Shown: in pieces, positions 33,415-43,500 of the stretch
Layout: each line of letters opens with the position of its first letter
Numbering within the stretch: position 1 is the stretch's first letter
Assembly: GCF_007992455.1 (NCBI RefSeq)
Contig: NZ_BKAH01000001.1
Coordinates: 186,001 to 250,000, forward strand
DNA from: Microbacterium saccharophilum
Lineage (GTDB): Bacteria; Actinomycetota; Actinomycetes; Actinomycetales; Microbacteriaceae
Direction: 5' to 3'
Length of the DNA stretch: 64,000 nt
The notes under the pieces: model-generated
The model's database searches: none
What the model was told of the DNA's origin: nothing
The model's input: only the letters and a program-made list of their open reading frames with translations
Translations under genes and position numbers: made by a program

Positions 33415-34975
33415 TGCCGACGTAGGCGAGGCGGCGCTCCTCGTCCACCTGCTCGAAGGTCGTCGCGTAGGAGATCGGCAGGAGCCCTTCGGCGAGGCCG
33501 ACGAGGTGCACGTGATCCCACTCGAGTCCCTTCGCGGCGTGCAGGGTCGCGAGCGTGACGGTGCGCATGGACGGTTCGTGCTGGTCCTTCGCGCGCGCCG
33601 TGAGCGTGTCGGTGAAGCTCCGGAGGGTGGTGCCCTCCGGCGCCTCCTCCGCGAGCCGCAGCAGCGCCGCGCGGGCCTCCCACGCGTCGCGGAGCGCGCC
33701 GCCGGCCGGCGGCGGCTCGTCGGTGAGCCCCAGTGAGCGCAGCACGTCGCGGACGGCCGCGACGAACGTGGTCTCCACGGGCGCGACCGACGCGCCGCGC
33801 AGCGCCAGGAGCCCCTGCCGCACCTCCGGGATGTCGAAGAACCGCTTGCCGCCGAGCACGGTCGCCGCGACGCCGCGGGCGGCGAGCGCCGCGAGGAGCG
33901 GCGCGGACTGCGCGTTCGCGCGGTACAGCACGGCGATGCGGCGGGGATCGACGCCCGCCGCCGTCTGCGCCGCGACCGCCGCGGCGACGCCGTCGGCCTC
34001 GGCCGCGTCGTCCTCGTACGCCCGGACCTCCGGCGCCGGTCCCGGCGGGGCCGCAGAGACGAGCTCGAGCGCGCCGGGACGGCCCCGCATGAGCTCGTTG
34101 GCGACGGCGAGGACGGCGGCATCCGACCGGTAGTTGCGCTCCAGCCGCACGACGTGCGCGTCCTCGTAGCGGTCGGCGAACTCCAGCAGGTAGCGCGGGT
34201 CGGCGCCGGCGAACGAGTAGATGGTCTGGCTGGCGTCGCCGACGGCGCAGAAGTCCTGACGGTCGCCGAGCCACAGCTCCATGAGGCGGTGCTGCAGCGG
34301 CGAGATGTCCTGGAACTCGTCCACCGTGAAATGGCGGTACTGCTCGTGGACGGCCGCCTGGACGCGCGGCTCGGACTCCAGCATCCCGGCGCACGCGAGG
34401 AGGACGTCTTCGAAGTCGAGCTGACGGCGCTGGTCCTTGAGCTTCTCGTAGGCGCGCTGCAGGTCGACGAGGGCGCCGAGTTCGACGCGGCCGAGACCCT
34501 GCGGGCGTGCGGCGGCGTCCTGCTCGATCGTCCGCATCGTCACCTTGCGCGACTCGATGCGGCTCGCGACGTCCCGGAGGGTCGCGCCGTCCAGCCGCAT
34601 GCGCAGCGCATCGGCGGCCTGCCCGAGGAGGCGCACCTTGTTGTCGACGATGCTGGGCGCGGTGTCCTTCGCGACCTGCGGCCAGAAGAAGTTCAGCTGC
34701 GCGAGCGCCGCCGCGTGGAAGGTGCGGGCGGCGACGCCCTCGACGCCGAGCGCGCGGAGACGGCCGCGCATCTCGCCCGCCGCCTTCGCCGTGAAGGTCA
34801 CCGCCATGACGCGGCCCGGCGAGTACGCGCCGGTGTCGACGCCGTGGGCGATGCGATGCGTGATGACGCGGGTCTTGCCGGTGCCGGCGCCGGCGAGCAC
34901 GCACACCGGTCCCCGGAGGACGGATGCCGCCTCCCGCTGGCGTTCGTCCAGGCCCTCGAGGGCGCGATCGCTCAT
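33263..34975 (-). CDS. UvrD2-like superfamily 1 DNA helicase lacking HRDC
   Basis: A 570-residue SF1A helicase. Motifs in order: GAGTGKT (29-35), AVTFTAKAAGEM, FTVDEFQDISPLQ, VGDASQTIYSF, LERNYRSDAAVL, LHAAKGLEWDHVHL and RRLAYVGITRAA. M. tuberculosis UvrD2 is about 700 residues with a C-terminal HRDC domain and four cysteines; this protein stops shortly after motif VI, so those parts are absent. ATG 34975 overlaps the nudC stop by 4 bp. It unwinds DNA 3' to 5' in repair or replication. Confidence 0.88.
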   Translation of the reverse strand: MSDRALEGLDERQREAASVLRGPVCVLAGAGTGKTRVITHRIAHGVDTGAYSPGRVMAVTFTAKAAGEMRGRLRALGVEGVAARTFHAAALAQLNFFWPQVAKDTAPSIVDNKVRLLGQAADALRMRLDGATLRDVASRIESRKVTMRTIEQDAAARPQGLGRVELGALVDLQRAYEKLKDQRRQLDFEDVLLACAGMLESEPRVQAAVHEQYRHFTVDEFQDISPLQHRLMELWLGDRQDFCAVGDASQTIYSFAGADPRYLLEFADRYEDAHVVRLERNYRSDAAVLAVANELMRGRPGALELVSAAPPGPAPEVRAYEDDAAEADGVAAAVAAQTAAGVDPRRIAVLYRANAQSAPLLAALAARGVAATVLGGKRFFDIPEVRQGLLALRGASVAPVETTFVAAVRDVLRSLGLTDEPPPAGGALRDAWEARAALLRLAEEAPEGTTLRSFTDTLTARAKDQHEPSMRTVTLATLHAAKGLEWDHVHLVGLAEGLLPISYATTFEQVDEERRLAYVGITRAARTLTLSWARTGGHRERQPSRFLREIGTGTLRAVDGRASSAARSRR

Positions 34976-35874
34976 CCGGCGTGCCAATCGAGGATGAGCC
35001 GGTGCGCGATGGACGCGGTGCCCGGGAGGCCGAAGTCCGCCTCGCCGCGCAGCGCCACCCCGATCTCGTCGCGCGTGAACCAGCGCACGTCGACGATCTC
35101 CTCGCCGTCCGCCCGCGCGGCGGCGGCGTCGACGGCCGTCGCGTGGAACCCGAGCATGAGGGAGCGGGGGTACGGCCAGGCCTGCGAACCGAGGTAGCGC
35201 AGGTCCGTGAGGTGCACGCCGGCCTCCTCGAAGATCTCCCGCCCGACGGCGGACTCGAGGGACTCCCCCGCCTCCACGAAGCCGGCGAACGTCGAGTACC
35301 GGTTCTGGGCCGCCCACAGGGCGTTCTTGCCGAGCAGGATGCGCTCGCCGTCCGCGCTCAGCACGGCAACGATCACGGCGGGATCGGTGCGCGGGAAGTG
35401 CTCGCGCCCGCACGCGGGGCACGTGCGCGCCCAGCCCGCGGAGCGGATGACGGCACGCGTTCCGCATGCCGGGCAGAACGGCGCGTCCAGCAGCCAGCGG
35501 CCGAGACTCAGCGCTTCGACGAAGGCGCCCGCATCGGAGGCGGACAGCTCGCCGCCGATGACGCGCAGCGACTCCCAGCCCGGCGCGTCAACGGGCGCGG
35601 GAGCAGCGGAGGGGAACGCGGCGACGAGGACGGGGGCACCGGCGTCATCGCGCCCGAGGAAGGCCCACTCCCCGTCGCCGCGCACCTCGGCGGGGGTGAC
35701 GTAGTGCAGGGCGGCTCCCGCCACGGGGGCGCGGTCGCCGTGCACGACGAGGACGTGCGTGTCGCGCGCCGCGCGCAGGCGGTCGACGAGTGCGTCCTCG
35801 AGCCGCTCGTCGGCGGCCCGGTCCAGGCTCGCCCGCGCCAGAGCGGGCGGCGGGAAAGACTCCTGCGACGTCAT
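34972..35874 (-). CDS. nudC: NAD(H) pyrophosphatase / NAD-RNA decapping Nudix hydrolase
   Basis: A 300-residue NudC. A zinc ribbon has two CPAC motifs (FCPACGTRA and TCPACGREH). The Nudix box is GFVEAGESLESAVGREIFEEAGV in two parts, and SQAWPYPRSLM is the NudC-specific quinone/NADH motif. It cleaves NADH to NMNH and AMP and, in E. coli, removes NAD caps from RNA. It forms an operon with the helicase (4-bp overlap), as in Rv3198c-Rv3199c. Confidence 0.94.
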   Translation of the reverse strand: MTSQESFPPPALARASLDRAADERLEDALVDRLRAARDTHVLVVHGDRAPVAGAALHYVTPAEVRGDGEWAFLGRDDAGAPVLVAAFPSAAPAPVDAPGWESLRVIGGELSASDAGAFVEALSLGRWLLDAPFCPACGTRAVIRSAGWARTCPACGREHFPRTDPAVIVAVLSADGERILLGKNALWAAQNRYSTFAGFVEAGESLESAVGREIFEEAGVHLTDLRYLGSQAWPYPRSLMLGFHATAVDAAAARADGEEIVDVRWFTRDEIGVALRGEADFGLPGTASIAHRLILDWHAG

Positions 35875-35926
35875 CGAGGACCTCTCTTGCCGGGCGTGGC
35901 GCGTGGGCGCCGGGGCGTGCCCCGCC

Positions 35927-35932
35927 TACCCT
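35927..35932 (+). promoter_or_regulatory. -10 box of the leaderless pseudo-phosphotransferase gene
   Basis: TACCCT is followed by GGGGGC and ATG 35939; the divergent nudC start is 64 bp away. Confidence 0.6.
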
Positions 35933-35938
35933 GGGGGC

Positions 35939-37219
35939 ATGGCACGCTCACCTCTCACTCTAGCCGCGTCGGTGACGTCCGCCCTCCCCCGGATCGGGGT
36001 CGTGAGGGTCGGCGCGCTCACCGAAGGCTCGTCGGGACGGTACGACAGTGCCGTCGCGACCCTCGATGACGGCCGCCGGGTCGTCGTCCGCGTGCCCGTG
36101 GACGTCGACGCCGACGGCGACCTCCGGGCGGAGGCCCGGGCGCTGCGCGCCCTGTCGGCCGGCGTCCGCGGCGTCCTGCCGTTCCGTGCCCCCGATGTGC
36201 TGGGCGAGACGACGGTGGACGGCATGCACGCCCTCGTGCAGACCATGCTCCCCGGCTACCGGGTCGATGCGGCGCACATCCCCGCCGGCCCCGGCGTCGC
36301 CACCGCGATCGGCCTCGCCCTCGCCGCCGTCCACGACCTGCCGGTCACGGTCGTCCGCGACGCCGGTCTCCCGGTGCTCACCGCGATGCAGGTGCGCGAT
36401 GAGGTCGAGCGCCTGCTCGACCGCGCCGAGGCCACCGGTCGCCTGCCCTTCGGGCTCCTCCGCCGCTGGAGCACCGCCGTCGCCGCCGACGTCCTGTGGC
36501 GCTTCGAGACCACGGTCGTCCTCGGCGGCGTGGAACCGGCATCGTTCGTCCTCGAGGACGACGAGGACGGCGTCCCCGCCGTCACGGGGCTCCTCACCTG
36601 GGGTGGGCTGAGCGCGGGCGACCCGGCGACCGACCTGCGCTGGCTGGCATCGGCGACGGACGCACGCGAAGACGTCCTGGACGCCTACACGCACGCCTCG
36701 CACCGCGCGCCGGATGCGCTCATCGCCGAGCGGGCGCGGCTGCACGCCGAGCTGGAGTTCGCGAAGTGGCTCGTGCACGGCCACGCCGTGGGCGCGGAGT
36801 CGGTCGTCGGCGACGCCGTCGCGCTGCTGGAGGCGCTGGACGAGAACGTCCGCGACGAGCCGCCGCTGACGCAGCCGCGGGTGACCGTCGACGACGCGTT
36901 CGCCGCGATCCGTCGCGTGCCGGACGCCACCGGCGAGGTCGACACGTCGATGCACACCGACACGTACGACGCCGGCACGATGTCCGCGTTCGCGATGGAC
37001 GACGCCGATGACGCGGACGGTCCGGCGCCCGACATCGAGACGATGCCGATCGAGCTGTCCGACTGGTCGCCGCAGAGCGTCGCCGCGGACACCGGCGACG
37101 TCGCCCGCACGGCGGGCGCGCGCGCTGCGGAGGCCGGCGCCGCGGAGGCCGAGGACGACGGCGACGACCCCGGCACGTCGGCGCGCAACGCCCTCCGCCG
37201 CTGGACCGGCACGGCCTGA
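35939..37219 (+). CDS. APH-fold phosphotransferase homologue, probable pseudokinase
   Basis: A 426-residue protein aligning with macrolide 2'-phosphotransferase-type APH enzymes. The N lobe has VAT LDDGRRVVVRVP and the alpha-C RAEARALRAL; the C lobe ends in GDPATDLRW. The catalytic HGDL loop is replaced by LGGV (residues 195-198), so the general-base Asp is Gly197. The metal-binding Asp of the IDW motif is Thr220 (LLTW). Both essential acidic residues are therefore missing. A 120-residue acidic, disordered tail follows. The frame is intact, so it is likely a binding or regulatory protein. It lies between nudC and adnB, tail-to-tail with the latter. Confidence 0.82.
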   Translation: MARSPLTLAASVTSALPRIGVVRVGALTEGSSGRYDSAVATLDDGRRVVVRVPVDVDADGDLRAEARALRALSAGVRGVLPFRAPDVLGETTVDGMHALVQTMLPGYRVDAAHIPAGPGVATAIGLALAAVHDLPVTVVRDAGLPVLTAMQVRDEVERLLDRAEATGRLPFGLLRRWSTAVAADVLWRFETTVVLGGVEPASFVLEDDEDGVPAVTGLLTWGGLSAGDPATDLRWLASATDAREDVLDAYTHASHRAPDALIAERARLHAELEFAKWLVHGHAVGAESVVGDAVALLEALDENVRDEPPLTQPRVTVDDAFAAIRRVPDATGEVDTSMHTDTYDAGTMSAFAMDDADDADGPAPDIETMPIELSDWSPQSVAADTGDVARTAGARAAEAGAAEAEDDGDDPGTSARNALRRWTGTA

Positions 37220-37232
37220 CCGCGCGCCCGGC

Positions 37233-40200
37233 TCAGCCGCGCAGCACGAGGTCGTCCGCGACGTAGTACAGCGCGACGTCGATCTGCTCGAGCGGGACGC
37301 CGTGCTTGGCGTGATACGCGCGACGGTACAGCTCGAGCTGCATCATCCGCTCCCGGCGCTCCTGCGGGGTGCGCGGCGGTCGCCCGGTCTTCCAGTCGAC
37401 GATCTCGATGCGGCCGTCCGCCCGGCGGTACACGGCATCCAGCTTGCAGATGATGACGTGCGGCTGCCCGTCGCCGAGGGCGTCCTCATCGGCGAAGTCG
37501 ATCTCGGTCTCCACCTCGATGGGCTGCAGCGACGCCCACTCCGAGGCGAGGAAGTTCGCGATGAGCCGCTCGAGGGCGTCGGCGTCCGGGTGCGCGGCGC
37601 CCGGCGTGTCGTCCTCGGACTCCCACAGCGCGTCGTCGATCGACATCCCGAGCCCCGTGAGCCCGGACCGCTGCTCGACCCAGGCGTGGAAGAGGGTGCC
37701 GAGCCGGGTCTGCCGGTAGGGCCGCTCCGGGAGCGGCCGGGTCGCGGCGGCGGCGGCGACGGCGACGGCGTAGTCGGTGGCGAAGTCCTTGAACCGCGAT
37801 GCGGGGATGCGGGTGGGGGCGCGTCCCGTCCCGCCGGCGGCCCGGGACGTCCGCTCGGCGAGCAGCAGCGCGAGATCGCGGGACGGCTCCGCGGGGGGCG
37901 CGGCCTGGGCCGCCGCGACGGCCGCCGCGGCGCGCTCCACGGCCAGTCGGCGACCGCCGAGGGCGTCGAGGGGCCACTGCAGCAGGCGCCGCTCCCCCTC
38001 GAACGGGTTCTCGCCGGGCTCGATCTCGGGAAGCGACGCGCCGAGGGCGTCCGCGATCTCCCGGAGGAACGGGCTCGCTTCGCGCGGCTTCTTCGTGCCC
38101 GACCAGCTGGAGCCGGTGAGCAGCAGGCGGTCGCGCGCGCGTGTGACGGCGACGTAGGCGAGACGGCGCTCCTCCGCGATCTGACGGGCCCGATTCTCCT
38201 CGCCGAACGCCTCGAGGGCGTCCCGGAGGTGCTGCTGCGTCGGAGCCTCGTGCGCCTCCCACGCCAGGCGGGGCAGCCACCGGGCGTCGCCGCGGAACGA
38301 GTACGGCAGGACGCCGAAGCCGAGCCAGCCCTGTCTGTCCTTGGAGCGGGTGGGCAGTTCGTCCTCCACGAGCCGCACGACCGCCACGGCATCCCACTCC
38401 AGCCCCTTGCTGCCGTGGATCGTGAGGAGCTGCACGACATCGTCCTCGGGGGGCTCGGTGCGCGGTGCGAACTCGTCGAGGCGCTCCGCATGGTCGAGCC
38501 AGGCGAGCAGGCTCGTGAGCGACCCGCTCTCGTCGGTCGCGAGGAAGCCGTGCAGCTCGTCGACGAACGCGCGCAGCTGGTCGCCCGCGATCCGCGCCGG
38601 GCCGCGCGCCTCGTTTGCGGCGAGCTCGACGTCCAGCCGCAGCTCCAGCTCGATGAGCCGGACGAGCTCGGGGATCGGCATCCCCGCCGCCCGGCGGAGA
38701 CCCGCGAAGACCCCGGCCGCATCGCGCAGGCGTTCCCGCGCCGCGGGGGTGAGCTCGGCGAGCCAGCCGTGATCGGCGGGATGGCGCAGCACGAAGTCGA
38801 GCGCGTCGATGAGGGAGCCCTCCTCGTCGCCGGCCGATGCCCGCATCCGCTCCGCGATCTCGGGTTCGAGGGGCTGCAGGGCCGCGTCGTGCCGCGCGAT
38901 CCTCCGTCCGAGCTGCGCGAGCGCGCGGAGGTCGGCGAGACCGATCGCCCAGCGGGGGCCGGCGAGGAGGCGGAGGAGCGCGGACCCCGCCCGCGGGTCG
39001 CTGATGACGCGCAGCGCCGCGACGACGTCGACGACCTCGGGGGTGCTGAGGAGACCGCCGAGTCCCAGGATCCGGTGCGGGATCGCGCGCCGGCCGAGGG
39101 CGTCGGCGAAGCGGACCATGTGCTTCTTGCTGCGGAAGAGGATGGCGCCGGTCGTCGCCTCGCCGGTGCGCTGCAGGCGGATGTCGGCGAACCACGCCGC
39201 GACCCGCTCGGCCTCGGCGTCGATGTCGGCCTCGAATGCGATGTCGACGCGTCCGCGCGGGGCACCGGGGCGGGGCCGGAGCGGTTCGACCGGCACCGGC
39301 GAGGAATCCGCGAGCGGGGCGAGCACGGCGCCCGCCGCCGTCAGGACGTCGTCGCTGTTGCGCCAGCTCGTCATGAGTGAGAACCGGGCGCTGGCCCCCG
39401 CCGCCGAGAACGCGGCCGCGAAGTCCCCGAGGTTTCCCGCGCTCGCCCCGCGCCACCCGTAGATGGACTGGTGCGGGTCGCCGACGGCCATGACCGCGGT
39501 GTCGCGGAACGCGGTGCCGAGGAGGTCGGTCTGCACGACCGAGGTGTCCTGGTACTCGTCGAGGAGGACGACGCGGTAGCGGTCGCGGAGCTCATCCCGC
39601 ACAGCCGCGTGCCCGCGGACGATCTCGACGGCACCGGCGACCTGGTCGGAGAAGTCGATGACCCCGAGGCGGCGCTTCTGCGCGGCGTACTCCCGCGCGA
39701 GGTCGACGAGCACGGCGAGTCCGCCGACCGCCGTCGCCGCCTTCGCGACGTCGGCGTACACGGTGACGCGCGCCGACGTCGATTCGCGGCCCCGCACCGT
39801 GGCGAACCGGGCGGGGAACGCGGCGAGCTCGTCGAGGTCGACGAGGTTGTCGGTGGCGTCGCGCGCGATCCGCAGGGCGGCGTCGATGACGGTGCGCAGC
39901 GCCTCCTCCCGCTCCTCGAGGCGCGGATCGTCGGAGTCGAGCACGACGCGGCGCATGAGCAGCCACGCCGCCGATTCGCTCAGGACCGCGACCTCGGCGT
40001 CCCGGCCGACCCGGACGGCGTTCTCCCGCACGATCTGGTCGGCGAAGGCGTTGTAGGTCGCGACCGTCGGCCGGTGCAGGAGGGCATCGCCGTCGGGGGC
40101 GGCGGGGGTGCTGCCGCCCAGCTCGTCGAGCGCGAGGCGCCGCGAGGACGCGCCGGCGCCGGCGCGCTCCAGTCGCGCGAAGACGTCGAGCCGGCCCGCG

Positions 40201-40529
40201 GCGTGCAGGTCGGGCAGGAGCGGCAGGAGCCCCCGCGCCTCGAACTCGGCGAGCCGCTGCAGGCGCAGGTGGATGCGCTCGGCGAGCTCCCCCGCGGCCT
40301 TGCGCGTGAAGGTGAGGCCGAGCACCTGGTCGCGGCGGACGAGCCCGTTGGCGACGAGCCAGACGACCCGCCCCGCCATCGTCTCCGTCTTGCCGCTCCC
40401 GGCGCCCGCGACGACGAGCGCGGGGGCGAGGGGCGCGGCGATGACGCGGGACTGCTCGGCCGTCGGCGGGAACTGTCCGAGCGCCGCCGCGATGGTCTCC
40501 GGGGAGAGGGTGCGGGCCGAGGCGGTCAT
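37233..40529 (-). CDS. adnB: AdnB-like helicase-nuclease subunit
   Basis: A 1098-residue SF1 helicase fused to a RecB-type nuclease, close to the ~1100 residues of mycobacterial AdnB (Rv3201c). Walker A GAGSGKT (residues 42-48), LLDEYQDTS, VGDPHQSIYGWRG, SKGLEWDAVAVV and RLAYVAVTRARD are helicase motifs. The nuclease site is IEIVDWKTG with QLELYRRAYH near the C terminus. AdnAB resects double-strand breaks in actinobacteria. ATG 40529 overlaps the adnA stop by 4 bp, giving the heterodimer coupled synthesis. Confidence 0.93.
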   Translation of the reverse strand: MTASARTLSPETIAAALGQFPPTAEQSRVIAAPLAPALVVAGAGSGKTETMAGRVVWLVANGLVRRDQVLGLTFTRKAAGELAERIHLRLQRLAEFEARGLLPLLPDLHAAGRLDVFARLERAGAGASSRRLALDELGGSTPAAPDGDALLHRPTVATYNAFADQIVRENAVRVGRDAEVAVLSESAAWLLMRRVVLDSDDPRLEEREEALRTVIDAALRIARDATDNLVDLDELAAFPARFATVRGRESTSARVTVYADVAKAATAVGGLAVLVDLAREYAAQKRRLGVIDFSDQVAGAVEIVRGHAAVRDELRDRYRVVLLDEYQDTSVVQTDLLGTAFRDTAVMAVGDPHQSIYGWRGASAGNLGDFAAAFSAAGASARFSLMTSWRNSDDVLTAAGAVLAPLADSSPVPVEPLRPRPGAPRGRVDIAFEADIDAEAERVAAWFADIRLQRTGEATTGAILFRSKKHMVRFADALGRRAIPHRILGLGGLLSTPEVVDVVAALRVISDPRAGSALLRLLAGPRWAIGLADLRALAQLGRRIARHDAALQPLEPEIAERMRASAGDEEGSLIDALDFVLRHPADHGWLAELTPAARERLRDAAGVFAGLRRAAGMPIPELVRLIELELRLDVELAANEARGPARIAGDQLRAFVDELHGFLATDESGSLTSLLAWLDHAERLDEFAPRTEPPEDDVVQLLTIHGSKGLEWDAVAVVRLVEDELPTRSKDRQGWLGFGVLPYSFRGDARWLPRLAWEAHEAPTQQHLRDALEAFGEENRARQIAEERRLAYVAVTRARDRLLLTGSSWSGTKKPREASPFLREIADALGASLPEIEPGENPFEGERRLLQWPLDALGGRRLAVERAAAAVAAAQAAPPAEPSRDLALLLAERTSRAAGGTGRAPTRIPASRFKDFATDYAVAVAAAAATRPLPERPYRQTRLGTLFHAWVEQRSGLTGLGMSIDDALWESEDDTPGAAHPDADALERLIANFLASEWASLQPIEVETEIDFADEDALGDGQPHVIICKLDAVYRRADGRIEIVDWKTGRPPRTPQERRERMMQLELYRRAYHAKHGVPLEQIDVALYYVADDLVLRG

Positions 40530-43500
40530 GACGCGCTCACCGCCCCGATCGTGTGGATGCGGCAGAGCCCGTACGAGTGGTCGTCGCGGCAGTGCTCCTC
40601 GTACGGCGCCGTGAAGGTCGTGCCGCGCATGACGCGGACGGCATCCTGCACGCGTCCGAGGAACACCGCGCGCGTCTCCTCGGTGAACGGTGCTTGGCGC
40701 GGCTCCGCATAGTCCTTCTTCGTCGCCGTGGGGCGCAGCACGAGGAGCTTCGCGCCGCCTCCGGGGTGCCCGGCCGCCTCCGGGATCGCGCCGGACTCGA
40801 AGGCGAGCTGATACGCCGCGAGCTGCGGGTGGTCGCCGACCTTCTCATCGGTCTGCGGCTCGCGCTTGCCGGTCTTCAGATCCACGATGACGACGCTCCC
40901 GTCGCCGGTGAGCTCGACGCGGTCGATGTAGCCGCTGAGGATCGCGCCGTGTGCGGCGCCCTCCTCGACGGGGATGGGGATCTCGAAGTGCGGCTCGACG
41001 CCGATGAGGCGCCCGCCGGACGCCTCGAACCGGCGGAGGTACACGGCCAGGCGCCGGACGAGCTCGCGGGCCCGCGTGCGCTCGGCGCGGTCGCGCCACG
41101 CGGACTCGAAGTCCAGCTCGCCCCAGCGCGCCTCCACGACGGCCCACAGCGACTCCTCGTCGATGCCCTCGGCATGCTCGAGCGCGGCGTGCACGATCGT
41201 GCCGAGGCCGGCGACGGCGCCGCCGCTGTCGCCGCCGAGGTCGCCGATGACCCAGTTCAGCTCGCACTCGTCGAGCGTGTGCAGGCGGGACGGCGAGACC
41301 CGCACGTCTTCCCGGTCGAGATCGCGCAGCGGCGCCGTGGAGGTGGGGGGCCGGATGCCGTACCACTCCGCGGGGTCGGCGCCGGCGACGCCGGCTGCGG
41401 CGAGGAGCGCGAGCTGCCCCGCGGCATGCGTCTGCGCCGCGGCGCTCGACCGCGGCTCGGTGAGGACGCGGCGATGCTGGGCGACGAGGCCCCGCAGCGA
41501 CAGCGGGTGCTCGGGGCCGACGCCGTCCGCGGGCGGCAGCAGCTCGAACAGGGCGCTCGGTCCCGTGTCGTCGTCGTCCACGGCCGTGACGACCAGGAAC
41601 GCGCGGGCCCGCGAGACGGCACGAGCGAAGAGCCGCAGCTCGTCGTGCAGCACGCCGCGGCGCCGGTCGACGGCATCCGCATCCCCCGGCGCCGACAGCC
41701 GCCACGTCTCCAGGAGGCTGCCGCGCGCCCGCAGGTTCGGCCACACGCCGTCCTGCACGCCGGCCACGACGACGGTGTCGAACTCGGTGCCGAGCGCGGC
41801 CGCGGGCGTCAGCACCTGCACGACCCCGTCCGGGGCGGGGCCGCCGAGGCGGTCCTCCGCGACGTCGGAGTCGAGGACGCCGCGGAGGAAGGCCAGCGGC
41901 GCGGTGCCGTCGTCGCGTTCGCCGTGCCGCTTCGCGGCCTGGAACAGGGCCACGACGGCGTCGAGCTCGCGCCCGGCCTGCTCGGCGAGCGGACCGTGCC
42001 CGGCTGCCGCGGCCTGCCAGGCGCGCTGCCCGTCGAGGCTCTCCCACGCCGTCCACAGCAGCTCGTGCGCGGTGGCGTCGGACTCGAGCTGTGCGCGCAG
42101 CGCCGCGATGGCGGTGCCGATGCGCGCGGCGCGCCGCGCCTCGCGCGTGTCGACGAGCGCGAACTCGGCAGGGTGCGCGAGCGCGGACGCGAGGAGCGCC
42201 GCTCCGGTCGGTTCGACGGTGCCGGGCGCCGCCGGAGCGCCCGAGGCCTGGCGCAGGGTCTGATGACGCAGGGTCTGATGACGCAGGGCGGTGCGCAGGC
42301 GCCGCAGCTCGACGGGGTCCAGGCCCGCGCCGCGCAGCGCATCGCCGACCTCGTCGTTCGTCCACTCGGCGCTGTCGCGGGCGGCGAGGAGGACCAGGCG
42401 CAGCAGGTCGCGGACGGCGCGGGCGCCGGCCAGCGGTGCCCCCTGTCCCGTCGCGCGGGTGGGCACCTCGCGTGCCGCGAGCTCGGCCTCCAGGGTCAGC
42501 ACCTGCCGCGTGTCGTGGGCGATGACGACGCAGTCCGACCACGGGACCCCGGCGTGCACGTGCCGTTCGCGGAGCAGCCGCGCGATGGCGTCGTGCTCCT
42601 CGGCCGGGGATCGCAGCGCGAGGGCTCGCACCGTGCCGTCCGGTTCCGCGGCCGTCGGGCGCTGCCGGTGCGCGACGACGCCCGCCGCCCCGATCCGCGA
42701 TGTCACCTCGGCGGTCAGGTCGCGCTGCCCGGGAGTGCCGCGGTGCACCACGGGGAGGACGCGGACCCGACCGGATGCCGCGAGCCGCGCGAAGTTCTCC
42801 GGCGTCGCGCCGCGGAACGCGCCCGATCCGACGTCGGGGTCGCCGAAGGCGAGCACGGCGATGCCGCGGTCGCGGCAGGCCTCGAGCAGCTCCACGCCGC
42901 CGAGGGTCAGCTCCTGTGCGTCGTCGACGAGGATCGCGCGGAGCTGCGCGAACGCGCCCTGCGCGCCGCCCGCCCGCGCGAGACCCACGGCCTCGCGCAC
43001 GAGGCCCGCGGCATCCCGGTGCGCGCCGCGCATGTCGGCGCGGACGCGGTGGTACTCCCGTGCGAACGACGCCATCGACGCCCAGACCGGCCGTTCCTCC
43101 GCGGCGGCCCGCGCCGCGAGCGCGTCCGGCTCGATCCCGAGCGTCGTGCACTCCGCGAGGAACGCCCGCACCTCGGTGCGGAACCCGCGGGTCGCGCGGA
43201 CCTCGGCGGGCAGCCAGTCGGGCCAGCGGGACGGGCCCGCCTGCTCGTCCTCCGCGTCGCCGGCGAGGAGGTCGGCGACGAGCTGATCCTCGTCGGGTCC
43301 CGTCAGCAGCTGCGGAGGCTCCGCGGCCGTGCGGACCGTCTCGGCGCGCACGAGCTGATACGCGAATGCGGCGACGGAGCGGGCGAGCGGTCCTGTCGTG
43401 GCGACCCCGACGGCGAGGGCGAGCCGGTCGCGCAGGGAGGTGGCCGCCTGCCGGGTCGGTGTGAGCACGATCAGCGCCTCGGGGGGCATCCCGTCGGCGA

